A DNA stretch of 20,962 nt, from the NCBI GenBank assembly GCA_036897095.1, contig JAYMSP010003129.1:1-20962 (forward strand), given 5' to 3'. A program made the position numbers and the translations under genes. The stretch comes from Plantago elongata (taxonomy: Eukaryota > Streptophyta > Magnoliopsida > Lamiales > Plantaginaceae). Positions 9,866-18,871 of this stretch are shown one piece after another (position 1 is the first letter of the stretch; the number at the start of each line of letters is the position of its first letter). The notes beneath the pieces are model-generated. The model had not been told where the DNA came from. It saw only the letters and a program-made list of their open reading frames with translations, and did no database searches.

Positions 9866-10447
9866 GTTTTGTATTATATCACCACTTGAAAAGCGTTCTT
9901 CCAAAACATGAGTTTGGCTATGGTTCACCACTAACAACAAAATTAGAGTGGTTAGATAATACCATGTGATAAGAAAAAAAATCTTCAAGAAAGTAAATTA
10001 TAAACAAAATAGTACTTATCTTCAAAGATTATAAGTAACAGATTTAACTTTTCAAAAGATATGAGCTCCACTAATGGCATCATATGTTATCTCCATGACT
10101 CGAAACTTGTAAGTGATCACATGTCATCTCGGTTCAAAATTCTTTGTCATGATCTTTAGGATGTCATCATGAGTACGCCATCGCTTAAGGTTTCTTTCAT
10201 GCATCTTTAGGATATCAACTACAAGAACAAAGAACTTGCTACTAATATAATCTCAAACATAAAATAATAAAATGAATCAATGTATTATAATAAATTGAGA
10301 GATGGGGGGATTATGTAATAAGAAATTCCGTCTTCATGATCATCATCATTCATTGTCAATTGGAACTCTCTTCTTCTTCTAGCTTTTCCTTTCTGCTCGT
10401 AATTTATATTAACTATCAGTTTTTTGAGCACTATCGTGCTAATAACG

Positions 10448-10743
10448 TGTTGAGAGAAAATGAGAGAAGAGGATGAAGAGAGTAGAGAGTATAATAGAGA
10501 GAATGGAGAGTTCATTCTTCACTTTTGTGTTATATGTTTTATACAATGAGAGTCCAAATATGAGGTATTTATACAAGTGAGAAGTGATATGAAGAGACAA
10601 ACCATCTCCACTACTTGTCTATATTAAAGTCTTCATCCACTACCTTGTAACCTCTCACCCACTAACTCATATTAACTATTAACACTATTAATCCATCCAT
10701 TCATCCATTAACTAGTGCAACAAATGTATATTTATCCATAACA
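10448..10743 (-). repeat. LTR-like block of a second copia-type element, minus strand
   Basis: Read on the minus strand, the block starts TGTTATGGATAAATATAC (at 10743) and ends CTCTCAACA (at 10448), 296 bp with TG...CA ends. A TATA box TATAAATAC lies at 10565-10573, followed by a pyrimidine-rich CTCTCT leader. Immediately after comes CGTTATTAGCACGA. I recall the combined string AACACGTTAT(C/T)AGCACGA as a widespread leader of dicot copia elements of the Retrofit/Ale type; this is memory, not a search. No standard TGGTATCAGAGC primer site follows. The flanks on the two sides differ, so it is not an obvious solo LTR. It is either a 5' LTR of a decayed element extending left or a fragment. Confidence 0.55.
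10565..10573 (-). promoter_or_regulatory. TATA box of the short LTR-like block
   Basis: TATAAATAC on the minus strand, about 170 bp into the 296 bp block. It sits upstream of a CT-rich stretch, which fits a promoter and transcript start near 10540. Confidence 0.55.
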
Positions 10744-10903
10744 TATTTTGTTTTATGATAAATTGATTTTGTTAAAGTTGAATTAGGTTAATCAACAAAC
10801 TGGTATAATTCAATTTGAAGTAGAGTGTTTTAAGTGAAGATAGTGGTAGATTAAGGATTTTTTCTGTGAAAGATGTAGAGGATTTCGGATCCGAGTTTGG
10901 GTC
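10744..10903. other. Short unassigned spacer before the minus-strand LTR
   Basis: 160 bp of AT-rich DNA between the short LTR-like block and the large LTR. No ORF, repeat or motif was recognised. Its last five bases, GGGTC (10899-10903), are the candidate target-site duplication of the minus-strand element. Confidence 0.5.
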
Positions 10904-10936
10904 TGTTGTTCCAGATAACGGCAAAGGAAAAGACTA

Positions 10937-10949
10937 GGGGGGGGGGGGG
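10937..10949. repeat. G13 homopolymer in LTR
   Basis: Thirteen consecutive Gs. The homologous site in the plus LTR (7873-7878) has six bases. Replication slippage or a sequencing/assembly length error would each explain it. Confidence 0.85.
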
Positions 10950-11768
10950 TTGAAAAGTCTTTTCAAATTTTTTTTGTTAAAAAATTTTTTTCAGAAATTG
11001 AGAGGTTTCTGATACTTAGATTCAAAGAGCGGAAGAATTTATGTGATAGATAAAAGAAAATGTACTTTGCAGTAATAATGTGTGTGTCTGTTATGCTAGA
11101 ATGTAAGTAAAATAAGGTAAATAACATAGCAATTTATAGTGGTATCAGGAGGTGGGGTAATCCTTCAACTAATCCACTCAGCCTTTCTGAGACCTGGAAT
11201 TCACTAGAACAAACAATTGAGTTTACCTTACAATAATTCCTATTTTAAGATCCCTACAAACAAATGGTTCCCAACCAAATGTCCCCCCTGAGTTTTTCCC
11301 TAGCTCCTCGAGCAAAGTACTTTCTGTACTCAAGATAACCTTGAAGTTGTTCCTTGATTTCCCAAATCAAGTACTTCCTGTACTCCACGCCTAGATGGTG
11401 TTGGTTATAAGTTGATTGTCAGGTAAGCTTCTCTTATAACTTTTCAGCTATCTTTTTAGACAGCTTGAAGAGATTACACTACTTAATATACTTATTCAGT
11501 ATATGGTAGGTTTCTCATTTCTGACCCAAGTAATTGGTATCCGTTATGGAGTATGAGCTTCGGAAAGGGTATCCGAAAGTTCAACTCTTTCAGGAATAAA
11601 AATCTCTTGTAATAGGTTCAGGACACTTAGAACTACTAGTGATTCTTCGAGCTTGATAGTCACAACAGTAAGGTGGAGAATGGTAGTATGAATGCTTGAG
11701 AGAAATACTTGCTTCATATGTAAGTATGAGCGTAGTTCGTGTGTGTATTTATCAGCTTCTAAGTGGTG

Positions 11769-11777
11769 ATATTTATA
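11769..11777 (-). promoter_or_regulatory. LTR TATA box, minus copy
   Basis: TATAAATAT in the minus-strand context CACCTATAAATATCACCAC, at the place matching the TATA box of the plus LTR. Confidence 0.7.
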
Positions 11778-12354
11778 GGTGAATTTGAGAGTCGTTTGAA
11801 TAGTATCTGTTTGACCTTCTTAGAATTCTGTCCGTTGATATCTCGAAATAAGTACTCAGAAGTCCCTTTCTCATTTTTCAGAGAGAACTATGCTTGATCG
11901 ACTTTTTCAGCCGGTGTAATTAATACACTGTAATTTTTCTTCTCCTGTAATCTCAACGAACACATGAGCCTTTCTGAATGCTTGCATGCTCTTTGACTTG
12001 ATGATGTCATATATTCAGAGACATGTTATGGGCAACATTTGCAATATACAATATGGTTTCTGAACATAGTCTATCTTAGGCGACTATCCCTTGTGTCTTC
12101 TTCAAACTTGTGCAATCTTCAGTCTTCAAATCTTCGATTAAAATCCATTGCTAGGATCCTTCTTCATGGCCTTATCAGAATATAGAATTACATTCAGAGA
12201 CCTATCAATCCTATTACAAGTTTAACTAGATTAACATACTAAGTTATTCCTCTTTTACAATGTTCAAGTGAACCAAGAGTACTAATCACCTTTCTGTACT
12301 AAAGATAAGTCATATGGTGATTCATCAGAAATACTAACAGATATTCCTAACAAA

Positions 12355-12367
12355 TTTCCCCCTTTTT
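12355..12367 (-). promoter_or_regulatory. Polypurine tract, minus copy
   Basis: On the minus strand AAAAAGGGGGAAA lies two bases before the LTR start at 12352, again preceded by GATC. It is one A shorter than the plus copy. Confidence 0.85.
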
Positions 12368-12760
12368 GATCAGTTAACCATTACTATCTGAAAGTCCTAT
12401 GACAAACATGGAAGTGATAACAATCCACCACTTAATCATTTCAAATGATATTCAATCAAACAAATTAAGTGCATAAGTTAAACATCAACCAAATCACAAA
12501 GATTGATCTTTGTTGACAAGTTATCTTTTATAGAAGGTTTCTGAGAGTATGATCATCTGAAAGAACATTATAGCACAAGATAAATTTTACAAATAATTGA
12601 AAAATAAAGATCAATTCAACAAAGTTTTTACAAAACTACTAAGTAAATTAGGACAATAGGAGAAATCCAAGCTCCAAGTAAAATTCCTAACAAACTAGTC
12701 TTCAAGACTTCAAAATTAACATAGGTTCAGAAACCTCAAGTTCTTCAGCATATCTATGGA
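12368..12760 (-). other. 3' noncoding stretch of minus-strand element
   Basis: AT-rich DNA with no ORF between the extra gene's stop and the polypurine tract. The 12-mer ATTCCTAACAAA, which in reverse spans the LTR start, occurs a second time at 12683-12694. A CTCAGAAA octamer (sense strand) lies at 12538-12545. The homologous plus stretch begins within this interval, at about 12670, because the plus copy lost the DNA upstream. Confidence 0.55.
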
Positions 12761-13614
12761 TCAATGGGTGTCAACCCTCCTGCAGTCTTTAGCATATTCA
12801 TAAAGTAACCTTCTAACAAAGAGCTCTGTCTTTCTGGCTAGCTCACAAACTTCCTTGTAAGTTTTGGCAGTGGTTTTGTTAGTCTTAACAAAGTTGATGA
12901 CCCACAGGTATTTACCCCATACCCATGCATGGTTTACTTTTAACAGTGACAACTAATGATACTTGTAAAGTTCTTCCAAGTACACAATGTCATCCAGGTA
13001 TTGTTCCTTCGTCATATAAAATAATTCATAAGGTTCAACTCCTAGTCTGTTTTGTTTGCTAAGAGTACAATCCAATTTCCTTGTCTTGTGTATCTCTTCT
13101 GGTATTGGATAAGGAAACATAAGATCCAATGACTTTTTCATGGCCTTAGTCGTAACATAAACCTCAAAATCAAGCCACTTGTGAGTATTTGATGGATTAA
13201 GCATAGTAGGCTTGTTTGTTCTCTATGCCATCATTTGCTTGTTGATAGGTTCGGGAAACAACTTTTTCAACAGCACATGTTGTAGCTGAAGTATCCAAGA
13301 ACCATTTTGTAGATGTATTCATGTATAGGCTGATTGGCTGTCATTAGTCTTGACATACTCAATTTGGGCAGCAACTGGTCTCTCTTGTTCTTTCTCTTGT
13401 ACTCTACCAAACTGTAAGTCCCTGCGCATCTTTCTGTTCAGTCCTTTGTCCAGTTCTACTTGCTTTCGGGGGGTTGTGCTAGGAGATCCACCTTGGATCG
13501 ACTTGGTATTTCCAGGAGGAGTTATGGCAGAGATTGGATTAGAAGCCAGCAGAGGTTCAGGTAGGCTATCCAATTTTCTTCTCTTATGAAGTGGATGCTT
13601 GTCTATATCAGTCT

Positions 13615-13638
13615 CATCATCATCATCATCATCATCAT
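13615..13638 (-). repeat. Trinucleotide repeat (CAT)8 encoding poly-Asp
   Basis: Eight perfect CAT units, read on the minus strand as a run of seven GAT (Asp) codons after Asn. The plus copy has only three Asp codons at the same place (about 5581-5590), so the repeat grew or shrank between copies. Confidence 0.85.
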
Positions 13639-15404
13639 TGAAGTTCTTTATTGGAGACTTACAGGTTTTCTGACCTTGAATTTCTCCTTCTTGTTGTTCT
13701 TGTTCCTTAGAAGGCTTATTTCCTTCAGGTATAACAAAGGCCTTTTAACCCCAGTTATCATGCTTCTTAGCCTTGTTCGAACTCTGGTTTCTGGAACCAC
13801 GAGTTCTTCAGAAGGTGTGTCATTTTCTTGAACTTGACTTGTGGAGGGAGGTAATTGTTTTCTCTTCCTTCCTCTACCTCTCTGGGCAGGTTGATTCTCA
13901 TCCACCATAGTCATTTTATGAGCTCTTGATTTTCTCTAAGGAGTGCCTGCTCCTTTTGGTTCAGCTCTTCTAATGGACGGTAGATAGCCTCTGCTTTCTG
14001 AGTAGCATAATAAGCTTCTTCAAGTGACTTATTTGCATTGTTGCAGTCTTCATCCAGGACCATGCCTAAATCTTTCTAAGATAATGCAATTCTAGTGGCT
14101 CGGTGAAGTAAGAGCTTAGCTATTGGCTTAAGGCAGATGGTACAGATGAAAGTACCTGGGAATCTTCAGCAACTAACTTTGATCGCAGTGAAGCAAACAA
14201 AATACTTCTTCCAAGAAATTTGCCATCTTTGGAGGTAACGGCTGGTGATGAGAAGATATGTGGAGAAAGAAATTCTTTTTTGTAGTGAGAGAGAAGAATT
14301 GCATCCTCTTCTGGAGCCATATTCTGTGCCTCATCATCATCGGTGCTCACAAGGATGTGATCGTCCTAATCATTGTAATTGAGCTCATCAACCATTTTAC
14401 CTTTACCTTTGGTGCTGTCTTTCTGATATGATGGTAAATGAGGTCTATATGATGTAGCCTTAGCATCATGCTCTGTATCGTCTGTCACTAGTGCGTCCAA
14501 CTCTGCAGCCGTGGCATTGATATCTTTCATCAGTTGTAGCTTTTTATCAAGGAGTGTCTTCTCCTTAGCATTTTCAGCCTCAATCTTCAGTAATTGGGCT
14601 TCCTTAGCTTCAATCAGAGATTGGTACTCATGAATGATTTTTCTTTCTTCTTTTAACATTTCCTTGAGTCTTACAACTTTGGATTCAACAACCTTAAGTT
14701 CTTCAGAGGGGTCAGCTTGTTGATTTTTCTCATTTGTGTTCTGTTTGGTTTGATCTTGTTGGTCAGCTGGAGGTGGTGATTGCTGTGATGATGGTGGGTT
14801 TCTCTGAGTAGTGTCCTGAATAGGTGGAGTCCCTGTTTCGACATTTCCTTGTGCCATTCCACTAGTCCCTTGTGAAGGATTATCATCATCTTCATCGTCA
14901 GAATGATTATCATTGTCACCGCCTTCTGTATGTTTAGGAGAGGAATCTTCATCATTCTCGTCAATATCTTCCTCTTCATCTGCAACCAAGTTTATGATGG
15001 TGGGAAAAGTAATCCTCTGCCCGTTTACTTCCTCATGTTCAGAGGGATAAACTCTGAGTGTTTGGGGCAAGGTAGGATTGAGTGTCATCTCCCTTTTGGC
15101 TCTTCATTTGCAGCATTGAAGGCATCCATCAGCTTCTTACCAACATCGTATGTGAAGTCGTCATGCATCAACATGTAGTGAGAGTAATCCTATACTGGAA
15201 ACATTGCATGGACGTAGTTTTCAGATCGAAGGCTCTAACCCTTCATTCTTTGTGATCAATCACTTTGACAAGCTCCGTTAGATCAGCCTTTCTGAGCTTT
15301 TGCCATTGCCTAAAGAATTTGACATGTCTTATTATAGTGATTGTATGGAAAATATTCTTCAAATCAAGTGGGGCTTCCACATTGATCACTGGTATCTCAT
15401 GAGC

Positions 15405-16301
15405 CTGAAAGAAAGGTTTCAAGTCAGTATTGTTCGAATTTACTTGTGGTTATCTGAGAATTAAAGAAGTCTAAGTGTTTCTGAGCATACATGTGTATCC
15501 ACACTAGTCTAATTCACTTGGACCTCTGGAGCAATTGGTGCTTCAGATACTGTGGTCAGAGGAGTTGTTGCTTCCTATTCAACCATTCTTTCTGCTTGAG
15601 CCTGAGAATTAAAATCAAAATTAATGCTTAGAAATATTCTACGGAAGGGTGTTCAAAAGATATGTAATTATGAGAGTTTCACTTACTTCCAAGTTAGGAA
15701 GTTCTGAATCCATTCTTTTAGAAACCGGAGCGGTCTCTGGCAACCTTTCTGGAGACTTGGCCAATGCGACCGTGTCTAATTCCATAGGTGCTGTGGAGGT
15801 CTCAATGTTTTCCTCAGCCACCTTTTCTTTAAAATGAACCTATTCGATAAAGCAAAGCATTTGTTAAGTCAGTTGATTTCACAAGTTATTCACTGAGAAA
15901 ATGATTCTTATTTTACATACCTCCACTACGGAAGGCTCAGAAGCAATTTCTTCAGAAGGCTTTTCAACCTCTGTAATCTCTTGAGCTTGTAATGTTTCCA
16001 TCACTTCAACAACTTTCGCAGTTGGAGCCTATATAAAGACACTTATGAAGTTAGAAATACAAGAATTTTGACTAAGTACAAAATTGTTTCTTTTCAGAGA
16101 CAAGTGACTACCTGCTGCACAGGCTCATTTTCTTGTGTTGCTGAGGTTAAAGGAACCTCTACTTCATTCAGAGGGGTGGGTACAATGTTTTCCGCCTGTT
16201 GTGATGTCTCCATGAAAGCCTGTAACAAATGAACATTATGAGTAACTAGTTAAACATTTAGCTAAATGTCTCACAAGTTAGATATAGACTACTCTTGTTA
16301 C
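15405..16301 (-). other. Cluster of five small GT-AG introns and four short exons, minus copy
   Basis: Introns, minus strand: 16220-16301 (82 bp, GTAACA...TTACAG), 16029-16111 (83 bp, GTAGTC...TATAG), 15840-15920 (81 bp, GTATGT...GAATAG), 15602-15686 (85 bp, GTAAGT...TCTCAG), 15405-15490 (86 bp, GTATGC...TTTCAG). Exons: 16112-16219 (108 bp), 15921-16028 (108 bp), 15687-15839 (153 bp), 15491-15601 (111 bp). Every splice dinucleotide matches the plus copy, and three of the four exon lengths are identical. Intron lengths differ by 1-10 bp, as expected where only the splice sites are constrained. Confidence 0.85.
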
Positions 16302-17901
16302 GTGTGTATCTTCAGGCACTGTAGCTTCAAATTCAAGGCTTGAAGTTTCTGGTACTTCGAACCTTTAATATACTTGAACATTTTGAGTTCCCGTCTCATA
16401 TGTTTGAGGAACCTGCTCGGGTGCATGAATTTCTCCAGCAATCAAGTCTGCTGGCAACTTGAATGTAGAAGCAATTTCAGAATCTTCCATCATTTGGCCA
16501 TCCACCGCCAAGCCTTCTTCTGCATGTTGGGGTGTGACATCTTCAACTGACCTCTCTGGGATTGCATCTTCTGCGACCTTAGCTTTTTGAGTCAGTGAAG
16601 GTGAGCTAGAGGCTCCAACATGAGTCTCCATCCGTGATCTCTTTAGTACCATTTAAAGTGGCACAACATCTTCTGAATCCATATCGAAGTCTGGGACAGA
16701 CTCATCGATTTGATTGATCTCATTCACGGATAGATCTGGCATCTTGCCTATGCTCAAGGATATACTATCTGAGCTGAAGTCCTTCTGGACTGGAAGGGGT
16801 CTCTGGGATTCAACATCTTGTGTTACCCTTTCTGGTCGAGGAGTGTCATTAATGACAATCTGAGTCCTCTTCCTTGAACATGGTTTGTAGGTCCTTGGTT
16901 TCTTAGCAATTTGGACCTCAACCTTTATCTCTTCATATACTCCTTTTGCCTGAGCAACCAACTCATCTTTGGCAACCTTTTTGAAGGCTTCCTCATGAGC
17001 ATGTCGGTACATTGTGTTGGTCATTAGATGTCCAAGTTCTCTCTGAGCAAAATTACACATTTCTCCAAAATGTAGCAAATCTTTAGACCATAGTGCATGT
17101 TTGACTTGGTGTCAGCACGACTTTTAACAACCTTGGGCTCAAATTCATTGACCCATTTGACAAACTTAATGAAGAGATATTTCCCCCAATTGAAGAGGTT
17201 ATCTCTGTCATTTAGCTCTTTCTGGAGAATGGCCATATCATCCATCTCTCCAGACTTATCTGGTCAATACCTCCTCTATTGTCATCTAAGCACCTGTGAA
17301 GGATGCTGGCCAGCACATTCCAGTGCTCAAAGAGGTGTCTGGTTCTGATGTCTTCCAAAATGAAAGAAGAGGGGCAGTCATCAATCTTATCATTTGCTGC
17401 TTCTTCATACAACACTCTGACCGCAATATTCAAAGTCTTGTCCTTTGTGTTAATCTCCCAAGTTGTCCCACAGTTTCTGAGACTGAAGATCATACAGAAG
17501 AAGTCACAATCAAGATGAATTTCTACACCTTGAACTTGAGATTTTATGAACGTTTCATCAACATTGTTCACAATCATGGTGTAGACTTGGGAAGAGTTAT
17601 AAAACTCTAAGACATTAACTGGAGACATTCCATTAGGAGCAGCACAAAGGAACTTTTTGATGTGTGCTTTGGATAACATTTTCACAACAAGATTCCTGTA
17701 TGGAGTGGAAGAGATAGCCACACTCAAGTATTTCTCAACCATATATGCTCCCCAATTCATTCTGAGGTTGGAAGACCAATCCTCTGTGTTGAAATTATCG
17801 AGCAAGCGTTTGTTCAACACTTGCAAAACCTTTTCTCCTTGCTTTTCAGCAGAAGAAGCAGTTGCAACTGAGTTCGTGGATGAGGTTTTTTTGGGTGCCA
17901 T

Positions 17902-18871
17902 CTTTTATATAGAACACTGAGTAAGATTTAGAGATAAGATGCTTGAATTTAATAGAATGTTAGTCTATCATTTCAGAAGACTAAGCAGAAAATAGATGAT
18001 TAACAAAAGGATTTGCAGAAAACTTAGAGAGTTTTTGCTGTTTTGATGCAAGTGAAATTTCGGATTTGGTAAAAGTGTTTGTCTCTTACTAGAATCCTTT
18101 ATATATAGCAAGATAAAATTATATAGATACATCATACGTACAAAAATTCCTATGTGTATCTGTGTACATTGCATCAGCATGGTATACGTTTCTACTTTGC
18201 ATTAAATGCGAAGTGGGCCATGATTGTTTTCGCAACAAGCATTACTTGCCGAGAATTAATCTCACCCATTGAGATCAAACGTTTATTCATCAAGGGCTCT
18301 TGTTCAATATTTTTGCAATAATATCAATCAACAAATGTTCCTGTGTCCACTTAATGAATTTTGGCAATATGTATCCATAAGTCACTGTTAGTGTGTGAGA
18401 CTAAAAATGGTGTTATCATTTCAGAGAGCAAGTCTTGTTTTATGTTACTTATCACATAAATGGTAAAAACACAATGCCCTAGACATGTTTGACTCTCAGA
18501 AATATGTACTATGTTGGACTAATAGTTCTCACATAATTCATGATTTAAATGATTTTTTGAATTTCTGTTTCAGAATTTACCACTGGATATTGACGTGTCC
18601 ATGGTATTTGATTTCTAGTTTTATATACTTATGGACTATATACCAACCTCTCTTTCCGGACTTTCATTTCTAGAAGACCTTATGCTTTCTGAGTCATAAG
18701 TCTCAGAAATCTTGACATCCTTCTTTTCATGTAGGTTATTTAATGCCCGTTTCAGAAACATGTTTCCCTTTTCTCTGTTGCTTACATACTCTTTTAGAGA
18801 GTTAGAAATTTTCAGTTATGAGGCAACTCCATTAACCCAAGACTATGTCTTAAGGTTAAGAACCTATTTTG
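17902..18871 (-). other. Noncoding gap between RNase H and extra gene, probable leader and promoter
   Basis: 970 bp separate the pol stop from the extra gene's ATG. No convincing ORF is present; the 62- to 70-codon frames look random. The part nearest the ATG contains a TATA-like site (18098-18107) and a roughly 170 bp T/A-rich leader. Three CTCAGAAA/TTTCTGAG octamers lie at 18495, 18686 and 18702. The region is absent from the plus copy through its internal deletion. Confidence 0.55.
18098..18107 (-). promoter_or_regulatory. Candidate internal promoter of the extra gene
   Basis: The minus strand reads GCTATATATAAAGG, a good plant TATA box, about 200 bp upstream of the ATG at 17901. Transcription would begin near 18070 and give a leader of about 170 nt containing no ATG that I noticed. 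If real, the extra gene is expressed from its own promoter rather than by splicing from the LTR transcript. AT-rich DNA produces such strings by chance, so this is tentative. Confidence 0.45.

Larger units (their letters stand above)
7943..10447. other. ORF-poor noncoding DNA between the two LTRs
   Basis: About 2.5 kb of AT-rich DNA with no convincing coding region; the longest open frames are about 60-76 codons and look random. Reading the minus strand, it follows directly from the LTR-like block at 10448-10743, so it may be the internal part of a non-autonomous or decayed copia element of that second family. No gag, protease or pol motif was found on either strand. It contains many short inverted repeats, densest at 9323-9865. 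It also contains two near-copies of the string CTCCCCTCA (about 8145 and 9390). No second copy of the 10448-10743 LTR was seen at the left end. Confidence 0.5.
10904..12352 (-). repeat. 3' LTR of minus-strand copia element
   Basis: The LTR is 1449 bp. On the minus strand it begins TGTTAGGAATATC at 12352, next to the polypurine tract, and ends GTTATCTGGAACAACA at 10904. It is homologous throughout to 6510-7942 in inverted orientation. It contains a 13-base G run at 10937-10949, where the plus LTR has six Cs on its own strand. The flanking bases on the outer side (GGGTC) differ from those next to the plus LTR, so the two LTRs are 3' ends of separate insertions rather than a pair from one element. 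Confidence 0.88.
12761..17901 (-). pseudogene. Intron-containing extra gene ('env-like' position), minus copy, near full length
   Basis: It begins ATG GCA CCC AAA at 17901 (MAPKKTSS) and has six exons. Exon 1 (16302-17901) holds a folded N-terminal domain of about 280 residues, a basic cluster KKPRTYKPCSRKR (16866-16904) and an acidic tail. Exons 2-5 are 16112-16219, 15921-16028, 15687-15839 and 15491-15601. Exon 6 begins at 15404 and includes a second folded segment, an acidic stretch (about 14879-14980), a coiled coil (about 14489-14704), RGRGRKRK (13858-13881), a poly-Asp run, and a C-terminal segment (HKWLDFEV, EQYLDDIVYLEELY). Breaks: a one-base loss near 17236, a frame change near 17070, a TAA at 16653, two TAGs in exon 5, about 110 bp lost near 13925, and stops at 13319, 12953 and elsewhere. 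No signal peptide or membrane segment was seen, so a membrane envelope role is unsupported. Function unknown. The extent of the last exon is uncertain. Confidence 0.75.

Noticed and set aside
7943..10447. CRISPR array or tandem satellite suggested by repeated short palindromes
   Set aside because: The hairpins differ in sequence and spacing, and there is no constant repeat unit. The setting is a plant genome.
10285..10515. 76-codon minus frame across the short LTR-like block
   Set aside because: Lies on the CT-rich leader and low-complexity DNA of a retroelement; composition suggests chance.
6510..12352. The two large LTRs as the paired ends of one element
   Set aside because: They are in opposite orientation, each preceded by its own polypurine tract and gene, so they are 3' LTRs of two elements.
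14903..15178. 91-codon plus-strand frame with a hydrophobic start
   Set aside because: Antisense to the acidic segment of exon 6; the hydrophobic look comes from reading Asp/Glu codons backwards.
17296..17610. 104-codon open frame on the plus strand
   Set aside because: It is antisense to exon 1 of the minus-strand extra gene, whose homology to the plus copy fixes the coding strand.
12761..17901. Retroviral envelope glycoprotein
   Set aside because: The position fits, but no signal peptide, transmembrane segment or Cys-rich ectodomain was visible, and basic clusters and a coiled coil point elsewhere.
17968..18180. 70-codon minus frame overlapping the candidate internal promoter
   Set aside because: Low-complexity, Leu/Ile-rich reading of AT-rich DNA; no counterpart seen and it ends before the real ATG.
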